From positions 1 through 64,000 of the forward strand of contig JAEWBF010000099.1 in NCBI GenBank assembly GCA_023391285.1: DNA of 64,000 nt, read 5' to 3'. Origin of the DNA: Verrucomicrobiota bacterium (lineage in GTDB: Bacteria; Verrucomicrobiota; Verrucomicrobiia; Opitutales; Opitutaceae). The notes under the pieces were generated by a model. It searched no databases and was not told the DNA's origin. It saw nothing but the letters and a program-made list of their open reading frames with translations. The position numbers and the translations under genes are program-made. Positions 50,826-58,483 of the stretch are shown piece after piece. Position 1 is the first letter of the stretch. The number at the start of each line of letters is the position of its first letter.

Positions 50826-50837
50826 CCTTGACCTGCC

Positions 50838-52328
50838 ATGAACGCGCTGCCCTGCACGATCTACGTTTCGTTTCTCGGCGCGCTGATCGCACTCGCCGCC
50901 GGGACGCGTTCCGCCCGCGCCGCCTGCTGGACCGCGCTCATCACTGCGATTGTTGCATCCGCGCTCACTTTCTTTGCGGCCTCCGAGTTCACGCCGGCCG
51001 CCGCGATCCAGCCGCTTGTCGACATTTCCTGGATACCGCAGCTTGGCATCCGCTACCAACTCGGCGCCGACGGCATCAGCCTCACGCTTGTCGTGCTCAC
51101 CGGTCTCGCCGCCGTCGCTGGCATTTTATTCTCCTGGAACATCACGGAACGCGTCGGCGAATTCTTCGCGCTCTACCTCGCGCTCATCGGCGGCGTCTAT
51201 GGCGTGTTCCTCAGCACCGATGCGTTCACGTTCTTCGTGTTCTACGAAATCGCGATCGTCCCGAAATACTTCCTCATCGCGAACTGGGGTTCCACGAATC
51301 GCGAATACGGCGCGATGAAGCTCGTGCTCTACTCGTTCGCCGGGAGCGCGCTCGTTCTCGCGGGCCTGCTCTGGACCTTCGCCGCCGGCGGCGCCGAGAG
51401 CTTCGCGCTGCCCGACCTCGCAGCCGCCGCCTCGCAGATTCCGCCCGGACAACAACGCGCCCTCTTCGCGCTGATCTTCGTCGGTTTTGCCACGCTCGCC
51501 GGTTTGTTCCCGCTTCACTCCTGGGCGCCGACCGGCCACGTCGCCGCGCCCACGGCCGCATCGATGCTGCTCGCGGGCGTGGTGATGAAGCTCGGCGCTT
51601 ACGGTTGCCTGCGTGTTGCGATGCCCCTCTTTCCCGACGCGCTCGCCTTCTATCAACCCGCGATCGCCTGGCTCGCGATCGCCGGCATCCTCTACGCCGG
51701 CTTCGTCGCGCTCGTGCAGGAGGATTTCAAGTTCGTCATCGCTTACTCGAGCGTGAGCCACATGGGCTTCGTGCTCCTCGGCCTTGCCGCGGCGACGTCG
51801 CGCGCGGTGAGCGGTGCGGTCCTGCAGATGTTTTCACATGGTGTGATTGCCGGGCTGCTCTTCGCTGTCGTCGGCCGCATGGTGTATGAACGCACGCACA
51901 CGCGACGGCTCGCCGATCTTCGCGCGCTGCCTCTTTTCCGCCTGATGCCGTTCGCCGCGGTGACGTTCGTCCTCGCCGGCCTCGCCTCGATGGGCATGCC
52001 CGGGTTTTCCGGTTTCCCGGCCGAACTCACGATCCTGATCGGCACGTGGAGCGTATCACCTTTGTGGACACTCGCCGCTGCGCTCGGCGTCGTGGTCGCG
52101 GCCGCGTTCACGCTGCGTGCGATCCACGTGTCTTTCTTCGGCAAGGCCGAATCGAGTTCGGGCGCCGGTCATCACTTTGAGCCGATCACTCTTCCCGAAA
52201 AAGCCGGCGCAATCCTCCTCCTCGGCGCGACCGTTTTCGTCGGGCTTCGACCCGACGTGCTCCTCGCGTGGATCGAGCCCGCACTGCAATCGCCGCTCTT
52301 TCAGGCGGCGTTGAAAGGAGGCGCATGA
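50838..52328 (+). CDS. nuoM: NADH-quinone oxidoreductase subunit M, second copy
   Basis: This 496-residue protein is a second, diverged NuoM. It keeps the pump signatures: FFVFYEIAIVPKYFLIANWG (membrane glutamate), LAGLFPLHSWAPTGHVAAPTAASMLLAGVVMKLGAYGCLRV (membrane lysine) and FVIAYSSVSHMGFVLLGLA. It differs clearly from the first copy, so it is not a recent duplicate. Tandem nuoM genes define the '2M' type of complex I. It overlaps nuoN as ATGA. Confidence 0.93.
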   Translation: MNALPCTIYVSFLGALIALAAGTRSARAACWTALITAIVASALTFFAASEFTPAAAIQPLVDISWIPQLGIRYQLGADGISLTLVVLTGLAAVAGILFSWNITERVGEFFALYLALIGGVYGVFLSTDAFTFFVFYEIAIVPKYFLIANWGSTNREYGAMKLVLYSFAGSALVLAGLLWTFAAGGAESFALPDLAAAASQIPPGQQRALFALIFVGFATLAGLFPLHSWAPTGHVAAPTAASMLLAGVVMKLGAYGCLRVAMPLFPDALAFYQPAIAWLAIAGILYAGFVALVQEDFKFVIAYSSVSHMGFVLLGLAAATSRAVSGAVLQMFSHGVIAGLLFAVVGRMVYERTHTRRLADLRALPLFRLMPFAAVTFVLAGLASMGMPGFSGFPAELTILIGTWSVSPLWTLAAALGVVVAAAFTLRAIHVSFFGKAESSSGAGHHFEPITLPEKAGAILLLGATVFVGLRPDVLLAWIEPALQSPLFQAALKGGA

Positions 52329-53812
52329 ACTCCAACTACCTCGAACTGGCCCGCGCGTTGCTGCCGGAAACATCGCTCGTCATCGGTGCGTTGCTCGTGC
52401 TCGGCTTCGATCTCGCGCGAGGTCGCAACCGTCCGCCCGCAGATCGTCTGCAAGCGTCCGTCCTGCTCGGCTCGCTCGCGCTGATCGCCGCCGCGTGGAA
52501 CACTGCGCACGTTGGCACGCCCGGCGCGCTGTTCGGCTCGGTCTTCAATCTCGATCCGCTCGGCCTCATGACCCGGCTCGGCGTGTTGTTGCTCGCGTTG
52601 CTCGCACTTTCCACCACACCTGGCGTGGCGCGGGTGCGTCATCCGGCAGAGTTCGTCGCGATCACACTCTTCGCGACCTGCGGGTTCACGTTGATGGCGG
52701 TGTCGCAGCAACTACTGCTCGTCTTCCTCGCAATCGAACTCGCCAGCCTCTCGCTCTACATCCTCGCGGGCTTCGATAAAACGCGTCCCGAATCCGCCGA
52801 GGCCGGTCTGAAATACTTCCTCTTCGGTGGCATGTCCGCGGCGTTTCTCCTGTTTGGCTTCAGCTTGCTCTACGGACTTACGGGCTCGATCGAACTGCCG
52901 GCGATCGCCCGGGCTCTGCATGCAACCGACGCGAGCAGCCCGCTGTTGCTCGTTGCGCTTGCGATGATCGTTGTCGCCTTCGGCTTCAAAGCCGCTGCGG
53001 CGCCGTTCCATCTTTGGGCACCGGATGTTTACGAAGGTGCGCCGCCGGCGTCCGCGGCGCTGATCGCATCCGCCTCGAAGCTCGCCGGCGTCGTCGTCTT
53101 CGCCCGCCTCCTCTGGCCGGGACTTGCGGGCGCCTCGGGCGATTTCTTCGCGCTCTTCACGCAGCCGGGCTGGCTTACCGTCGTGGCGCTTGCGGCGGGC
53201 GCTTCGCTGTTGTTGGGAAATCTTGCTGCGCTGGCGCAGACAAACGTCCGCCGGCTGCTGGCGTATTCAGCGATTGGACACGCGGGCGTGATGTTGCTGG
53301 GGGTGATGATCGCCGGACGCACCGGCGTGGGAGTGGGACCGTTGTTCTACTACGCGGCGACCTACGGTCTCGCCACGGTCGGAGCCTTCGGCGTGATCGC
53401 GGCCGTCGATACTTTCGGCGGGGGATGCCAAAAGATCACCGATCTCGCCGGACTGCATCGCCGCTCGCCGCTTCTCGCGCTGTGTCTGCTGGTGTTCTTC
53501 CTGTCGCTCGCGGGCGTGCCGCCGCTGGCGGGATTCTTTGGGAAGTTCGTGGTGTTTGCCGGTGCTTTGCAGGCGGGAGGCATCGCATCCGCGGCCGGTG
53601 TGTTGGCGGTCGCGGCGATCCTGCTGAGCGCGGTGGCGCTCTATTACTATCTCGTCGTATTGAAGCAGGCGATTGTCGTTCCCCCGGAGCCGTCGCGCAG
53701 CGGTCGGATCGGGGTGCCGATTGGGATGGCATTCACGCTCGTGATCACCGCGGTGCTCTTGATCCTGCTGGGTGTATTTCCCTCGGTCGTGCTGAACGTG
53801 TTCAGCCGCTGA
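52325..53812 (+). CDS. nuoN: NADH-quinone oxidoreductase subunit N
   Basis: This 495-residue antiporter-like subunit completes the membrane arm. It has FLAIELASLSLYILAGF (membrane glutamate), GFKAAAAPFHLWAPDVYEGAPPASAALIASASKLAGVVV and RRLLAYSAIGHAGVMLLGVM. It closes the operon. Its composition changes along its length: the first half is slightly C-rich on the + strand and the second half strongly G-rich. Confidence 0.95.
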   Translation: MNSNYLELARALLPETSLVIGALLVLGFDLARGRNRPPADRLQASVLLGSLALIAAAWNTAHVGTPGALFGSVFNLDPLGLMTRLGVLLLALLALSTTPGVARVRHPAEFVAITLFATCGFTLMAVSQQLLLVFLAIELASLSLYILAGFDKTRPESAEAGLKYFLFGGMSAAFLLFGFSLLYGLTGSIELPAIARALHATDASSPLLLVALAMIVVAFGFKAAAAPFHLWAPDVYEGAPPASAALIASASKLAGVVVFARLLWPGLAGASGDFFALFTQPGWLTVVALAAGASLLLGNLAALAQTNVRRLLAYSAIGHAGVMLLGVMIAGRTGVGVGPLFYYAATYGLATVGAFGVIAAVDTFGGGCQKITDLAGLHRRSPLLALCLLVFFLSLAGVPPLAGFFGKFVVFAGALQAGGIASAAGVLAVAAILLSAVALYYYLVVLKQAIVVPPEPSRSGRIGVPIGMAFTLVITAVLLILLGVFPSVVLNVFSR

Positions 53813-53885
53813 AAAATGCGTCAATTGCGCGTGCGTGGCAGAATCCGGCTCGTCTCGCCCGAGCCCTTTTCGCAACGTCCCGCCC

Positions 53886-54191
53886 ATGTTGCTGCTGGCT
53901 GCCGCTGACGCTTCGAAATCCGCGCTCGACCGGTTGAAGGACGTGCCGCCCGCCTTCTGGCTGAAGGTGGGCATCGCGATAGTGGCTGTGATCGTGGTCG
54001 TGGTCGTGCTGCGGAAACTCGCGCAGGTGAACAAGGTCGTGCTCGCCGCCGTGGTGTTGATCGTCGCCAGCGCGATCGGCTTCAACTGGATCTACGAGCG
54101 CAACGAGCCCGCCTGGGCCACGCCGGTCGTAGAGAAGCTCGCCCAGATTTTTCCCAGCAAGGGCGCTTACAACTCGAAACAGGCCAAGTAG
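53886..54191 (+). CDS. Small membrane protein of unknown function
   Basis: This 101-residue protein has two hydrophobic helices (FWLKVGIAIVAVIVVVVVL and VVLAAVVLIVASAIGFNW) after a short amphipathic start, and ends NEPAWATPVVEKLAQIFPSKG. I do not recognise it beyond a likely lineage-specific membrane protein. The ATG at 53886 is preferred; a GTG at 53835 would add 17 residues. It follows nuoN by 73 bases and precedes gnd. Confidence 0.6.
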   Translation: MLLLAAADASKSALDRLKDVPPAFWLKVGIAIVAVIVVVVVLRKLAQVNKVVLAAVVLIVASAIGFNWIYERNEPAWATPVVEKLAQIFPSKGAYNSKQAK

Positions 54192-54307
54192 CACGGGTCG
54201 ATCCCCGCGCGGCTCGCGCAACGACGAGCGTGGAAATTATGACCAAGGGGCAAAATCGGGGTGGTTTTTAGCCCGATCGCGGCGTAATTACGTCTCTCCT
54301 TTTGTTT

Positions 54308-55813
54308 ATGCCCAAATCCCATTCAGACATCGGCCTCATCGGTCTCGCGGTGATGGGCCAGAATCTGGCTCTCAATATCGCCGACCACGGCTTCCAGATT
54401 TCGGTTTATAACCGCACGACGGAAAAGACGGAGAAGTTCGTCGCCGAAAACCCCAACACGCCTGGCGGTGTCGTCGGCACGAAGACGTTGGAGGAGTTCG
54501 TTCAATCCCTCGCGAAGCCGCGCAAGATCGTGATCCTCGTGCAGGCGGGCAAAGGCACCGATGCTGTCATCGACGGCCTCGTGCCATTGCTCGAGCAGGA
54601 CGATATCGTGATCGACGGCGGCAACGCCCTTTGGACCGACACGATTCGCCGCGAAAAAACGCTGCGCGAAAAAGGACTGCGGTTCATCGGCTCCGGTGTT
54701 TCCGGCGGCGAAGAGGGCGCGCGTTTCGGTCCGTCGCTCATGCCCGGCGGCGACAAGAAAGCCTACAAGGAACTTCAACCGATCTGGAATGCGATCGCTG
54801 CCAAGGTCGATGCGAAGACCGGCAAGCCGCTCACCGGCGCCACGCCCGGCAAGCCGGTAAAAGGCGGCGTGCCGTGCGCGACCTACATCGGCGAGAATGG
54901 CGCGGGCCACTACGTGAAGATGATTCACAATGGCATCGAGTATGGCGACATGCAGATGATTTGTGAGGCGTATCATCTGATGTCGGGCTTGCTCGGCCTG
55001 AAGCCCGAAGAGATGGGCGCGATCTTCTCGGAATGGAACGAAGGCGCGCTCGACAGCTTCCTGATCGAGATCACGGCCGACATTCTCAAGCAGAAGGATC
55101 CGAAGACGAAGAAGAAGGCGTTCGTCGATGTGGTTCTCGACACCGCTGGCCAAAAAGGCACCGGCAAGTGGACCTCGACCAACGCGCTCGATATGGGCGT
55201 CCCCGCTCCGACGATTGCCGAAGCCGTGTTCGCGCGCTGCATCTCTGCCATCAAGGAAGAGCGCGTTGCCGCCTCGAAGATCCTCAAAGGCCCGGGTAAG
55301 AAATACCGCGGCTCGAAGAAGGCGCTGATCGCCGCGATCCACGACGCGCTCTACTGCTCCAAGATCTGCTCCTATGCGCAGGGTTTCCAGCTGATGCGCA
55401 CGGCGCAGAAGGAATACAACTGGAAGCTCGACTTCGGTCAGATCGCGCAGATCTGGCGCGGCGGTTGCATCATTCGCGCGGCGTTCCTGCAGAAGATCAC
55501 CGAGGCGTATGCGCGTAATCCGAATCTCGCGAACCTCCTGCTCGATCCGTATTTCAACAAGACGGTGAAGCAGGCGCAGGAAAACTGGCGCAAGGTCGTG
55601 TCGCTCGCGGCCGAGTGCGGCGTGCCGGCTCCGACGTTCGCGTCGGCGCTTGCCTACTACGACAGCTATCGCTCGGCGCGTTTGCCGGCGAACCTGCTGC
55701 AGGCGCAGCGCGACTACTTCGGCGCGCACACCTATGAGCGCGTCGATCAGCCGCGTGGAAAGTTCTTCCACGTCGATTGGCCGGAGCCGACCCGGCCGCA
55801 GATCGAGGCTTAA
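54308..55813 (+). CDS. gnd: 6-phosphogluconate dehydrogenase (decarboxylating)
   Basis: This 501-residue enzyme oxidises 6-phosphogluconate to ribulose 5-phosphate and CO2 in the pentose phosphate pathway. Motifs are GLAVMGQNLALNIADHGF with NRTTEK (NADP-type), GSGVSGGEEGARFGPSLMPGG, and the catalytic KMIHNGIEYGDMQ. It is ~20-30 residues longer than usual because of an insert near 165-185 (DAKTGKPLTGATPGKPVKGG). A hairpin with T-run ends the gene. Confidence 0.96.
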   Translation: MPKSHSDIGLIGLAVMGQNLALNIADHGFQISVYNRTTEKTEKFVAENPNTPGGVVGTKTLEEFVQSLAKPRKIVILVQAGKGTDAVIDGLVPLLEQDDIVIDGGNALWTDTIRREKTLREKGLRFIGSGVSGGEEGARFGPSLMPGGDKKAYKELQPIWNAIAAKVDAKTGKPLTGATPGKPVKGGVPCATYIGENGAGHYVKMIHNGIEYGDMQMICEAYHLMSGLLGLKPEEMGAIFSEWNEGALDSFLIEITADILKQKDPKTKKKAFVDVVLDTAGQKGTGKWTSTNALDMGVPAPTIAEAVFARCISAIKEERVAASKILKGPGKKYRGSKKALIAAIHDALYCSKICSYAQGFQLMRTAQKEYNWKLDFGQIAQIWRGGCIIRAAFLQKITEAYARNPNLANLLLDPYFNKTVKQAQENWRKVVSLAAECGVPAPTFASALAYYDSYRSARLPANLLQAQRDYFGAHTYERVDQPRGKFFHVDWPEPTRPQIEA

Positions 55814-55845
55814 ACGCCGCGATCCCGTTTCTCTTCTTCCTTTTC

Positions 55846-55877
55846 AGCGCGGCTTCGCCAGCCGCGCTTTTCTTTTG
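55846..55877 (+). terminator. Rho-independent terminator of gnd
   Basis: AGCGCGGCT-TCGCC-AGCCGCGCT forms a perfect 9-bp stem followed by TTTCTTTT, 33 bases after the gnd stop. Confidence 0.85.
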
Positions 55878-56250
55878 GGCAGAGAGGCCGAGCGAACTGC
55901 AGCCGGTCTTATCCTCTTCTTTGCTCCACTCGTCGATGCTCCTGCGTTCGAGGTGTCACATGGCGATCCCTCAGACGGACCCGAGGAGTTGCTTCCGAGA
56001 AGCGCTGGGGAATAGCGTCGGATTGGCGGCTAGGGGATTATCTTAAGTCTGCGATTCATGGAACGACGGGTGTTGTCGAGATACTAACCCGCGGGCTAAA
56101 AGCTTGTTGGTCGCGTTGAGAGGGATGGCTGCCTTACCTCTGATGGAAACGCGGTCGACCGCTTTGGATGTCTCCATCCTGGCGCCAGGATAAAGGGGGC
56201 ACGTCCGGTTCCTAACGTGCCCAACTTTCGTTGGGTGCGCTCGCCTCCGA
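55878..56250. other. Intergenic region after gnd, near the GC-skew switch
   Basis: About 370 bases without a gene. It contains a perfect 16-bp palindrome ATCCTGGCGCCAGGAT (56176-56191), a CCCAAC-TTTC-GTTGGG hairpin (56219-56234) and the only locally AT-rich patches nearby. One site is a weak DnaA-box-like TTATCCTCT (about 55909-55917). A small RNA or a regulatory leader of the next gene is possible but not shown. Confidence 0.4.
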
Positions 56251-58329
56251 ATGCATCCAAGCGAATCGAATCACCGACCTGGGTCGGCGTTTCCGGCCCA
56301 GACGCCGGCAGCTGCCGCACTTGAAATCACGCCGGGCGTCGTGCCGACGGACGACGCTCTCATCGGCGCGCTCCGCGCGCTGCGGGGCCGGCGCGTTGTG
56401 GCGTTGTTGAACCGGGGAAATCGCGGGGATGGAGTGATCCATCTTGGCGGCAGGCGGTTGTTCGCAGCGTTGGACCTGGAATGCGCGGAGGTGCGTGAGG
56501 CGGACGCGCCTGCCCGCATTCGAGGCGATGTGCTGCTGGTCTTTGGGTGCGGCGCGTTTTGTCGTGGGACGCACTCCTTGGTGGAAGTGGTGAAACGTTA
56601 TTCGCCGCAAGTGAGCGAAATTGTTATCCTGCCCTCGTCCTTCGATCTCTCGTCGAAGCCCGTGAGGGAATTCGTGCGCACGTGGGATGAGCGTTTCGTG
56701 GTGTTTTGCCGGGAGCGGCGGAGTCACGCGGCGGTGACGGCGGCGAACACCCGCGCGCGGCAGGTGCTGCTTGCGCACGATCTGGCGTTTTGGGCGGATT
56801 TGCGGGAGTGGGCGGAGCGGTCGCATGCGGGAACCGGGGCGGTGTTTCGCCGCGATGCGGAGGCGGTCTTCGATCGACGGCCGCAGATTGCCGGTGCGCT
56901 CGATGTCTCGCGCGGGCCCGACGCGCAGCCGGAGGTGCTGCTGGATTTTGTCGCGCGGCATGCGGTGATCCACACCGATCGCACGCACGCGGCGATCACG
57001 GGCGCGATGATGGGGCGCGAGGTGTGGTTTTATCGGAATGCGTATTTCAAGAACGAGGCCATCTACGAGCACAGCCTGGCGCATCTGCCGAACGTGCGGT
57101 TCGTCGGCAAGCAGCCGTTCTCGCTGCGGCAATGCGGCCGGACGCTCTATGCTCACCACGTGCAGCGAAATGCGTGGCGGGTGCGCGCGAAGCTGGCCGC
57201 GATGAGGAACGGGCGGGGCCGGCGGGGCGTGGGAGAGAACGGGAGCGCGGGATTGTGCAGTATTCGAAATCCGGAGACGCCGGCGCTGTCGGTGATCATG
57301 CCGGCGTATAATGCGGAGCGGTTCGTGGGAGCGGCGATCGAGAGCGTGTTGAACCAGACGTGGCGGGATTTCGAGTTCATCGTCATCGACGACGGCTCCA
57401 CGGACGGGACGCGGGCGATCATCGAGCAGTATGCGGCGCGCGATCGGCGGATTCGGAGTTGTCCGAACGAGCGAAACCTCGGCGTGGTGAAAACCCTGAA
57501 CCGCGCGCTGTCGCTGGCGCGGGCCGACTGGGTAGCGCGCATGGATGCGGACGACATTTCGCTGCCGGCGCGCTTCGAGCGGCAGATGGCGGTCGTGCGG
57601 GAGGATCCGGGCGTGAGCCTGGTGACGTCGCCGTTCGATGTGATCGATGCGCAGGAGCGCCGCCGGCCGGGGTGGCGCGGGATTTGTTTTCAGCAGGAGC
57701 TGTTGCCGTTTTTCCTGTTGTTCTACAACCGGCTCAACGCGCATGGGCAGGTGTTGTATTCGGCGCAGCGCGTTCGCGAGGTGGGCGGTTATCGCGAGGA
57801 GTATCACCTGAGCGAGGCGACGGATCTTTGGATTCGCATGATGCGAGTGGCGAGGTGCCGGGTGGTGCCGGAGCCGCTTTATCTTTGGCGCGCGGCGAAT
57901 CCCCATTCGGTGACGAAACAGAACACGTTTCGCTATGCCGAGTGGAGCTTGCGGGCGTGTCGGGACGAGATTGCGCGGACGTGCGGGCTGGAGCTATCGC
58001 GTGAGCAGATGGTGGTGCTGAGGGATTTCTGGCTGCGATTCGATGATGGCAGCCTGGATTGGGGGGAAGTGGAGCGGCTGGTGAGCGCGATCGCGGTGCG
58101 ATATCGGCCGCCGCGGGCGGTTGGGGGATGGAAACGGAAGGTGGCGGTGGCGACGGGCTGCGCGTGGTTGTCGCACGCGGCGTTGGAATTGAAGCGAAGA
58201 AACACGCGGGAGTTTGTGCGACGATTGGGCGCGGCGAGTCGCGCGTCGGGTGGGTGGTTGCCGCTCGCGATGGCGCAGTTTGGGATCGAGATGCTGGCGG
58301 TGGGAGGACGTGGAAGCCGGCGGGCGTGA
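56251..58329 (+). CDS. Polysaccharide pyruvyltransferase-like / GT2 glycosyltransferase fusion
   Basis: This 692-residue protein joins two enzyme-like domains. The N-terminal ~310 residues resemble the polysaccharide pyruvyltransferase family (NRGDGVIHLGGRR, VFGCGAFCRGTHSL, VILPSSFDLSS, VFCRERRSHAA, AVIHTDRTHAAITGAMMGREVWF). From about 344 a family 2 glycosyltransferase follows (LSVIMPAYNAERFVGAAIESVLNQ, FIVIDDGSTDGTRAI, VARMDADDISLPARFE with the DxD-like DADD). A helical tail covers 580-692. It probably builds a surface polysaccharide. Both domains keep key motifs, so both may be active. The next gene also modifies surface sugars. Confidence 0.82.
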   Translation: MHPSESNHRPGSAFPAQTPAAAALEITPGVVPTDDALIGALRALRGRRVVALLNRGNRGDGVIHLGGRRLFAALDLECAEVREADAPARIRGDVLLVFGCGAFCRGTHSLVEVVKRYSPQVSEIVILPSSFDLSSKPVREFVRTWDERFVVFCRERRSHAAVTAANTRARQVLLAHDLAFWADLREWAERSHAGTGAVFRRDAEAVFDRRPQIAGALDVSRGPDAQPEVLLDFVARHAVIHTDRTHAAITGAMMGREVWFYRNAYFKNEAIYEHSLAHLPNVRFVGKQPFSLRQCGRTLYAHHVQRNAWRVRAKLAAMRNGRGRRGVGENGSAGLCSIRNPETPALSVIMPAYNAERFVGAAIESVLNQTWRDFEFIVIDDGSTDGTRAIIEQYAARDRRIRSCPNERNLGVVKTLNRALSLARADWVARMDADDISLPARFERQMAVVREDPGVSLVTSPFDVIDAQERRRPGWRGICFQQELLPFFLLFYNRLNAHGQVLYSAQRVREVGGYREEYHLSEATDLWIRMMRVARCRVVPEPLYLWRAANPHSVTKQNTFRYAEWSLRACRDEIARTCGLELSREQMVVLRDFWLRFDDGSLDWGEVERLVSAIAVRYRPPRAVGGWKRKVAVATGCAWLSHAALELKRRNTREFVRRLGAASRASGGWLPLAMAQFGIEMLAVGGRGSRRA

Positions 58330-58483
58330 GGATTTCGGTTCAGCGTTTTCCCGACGCGCTCCGGGGGAGCGCTGCCCCGAGATTCGTTTCTGGTGAAGAG
58401 GTCGGCTGGGAGGTTCCCACCATGGAGAACTGGTGAGGAGTTCGGAGGTCCGGCGGGCTCGGCTCGTTGTCACACGCCCGCTT

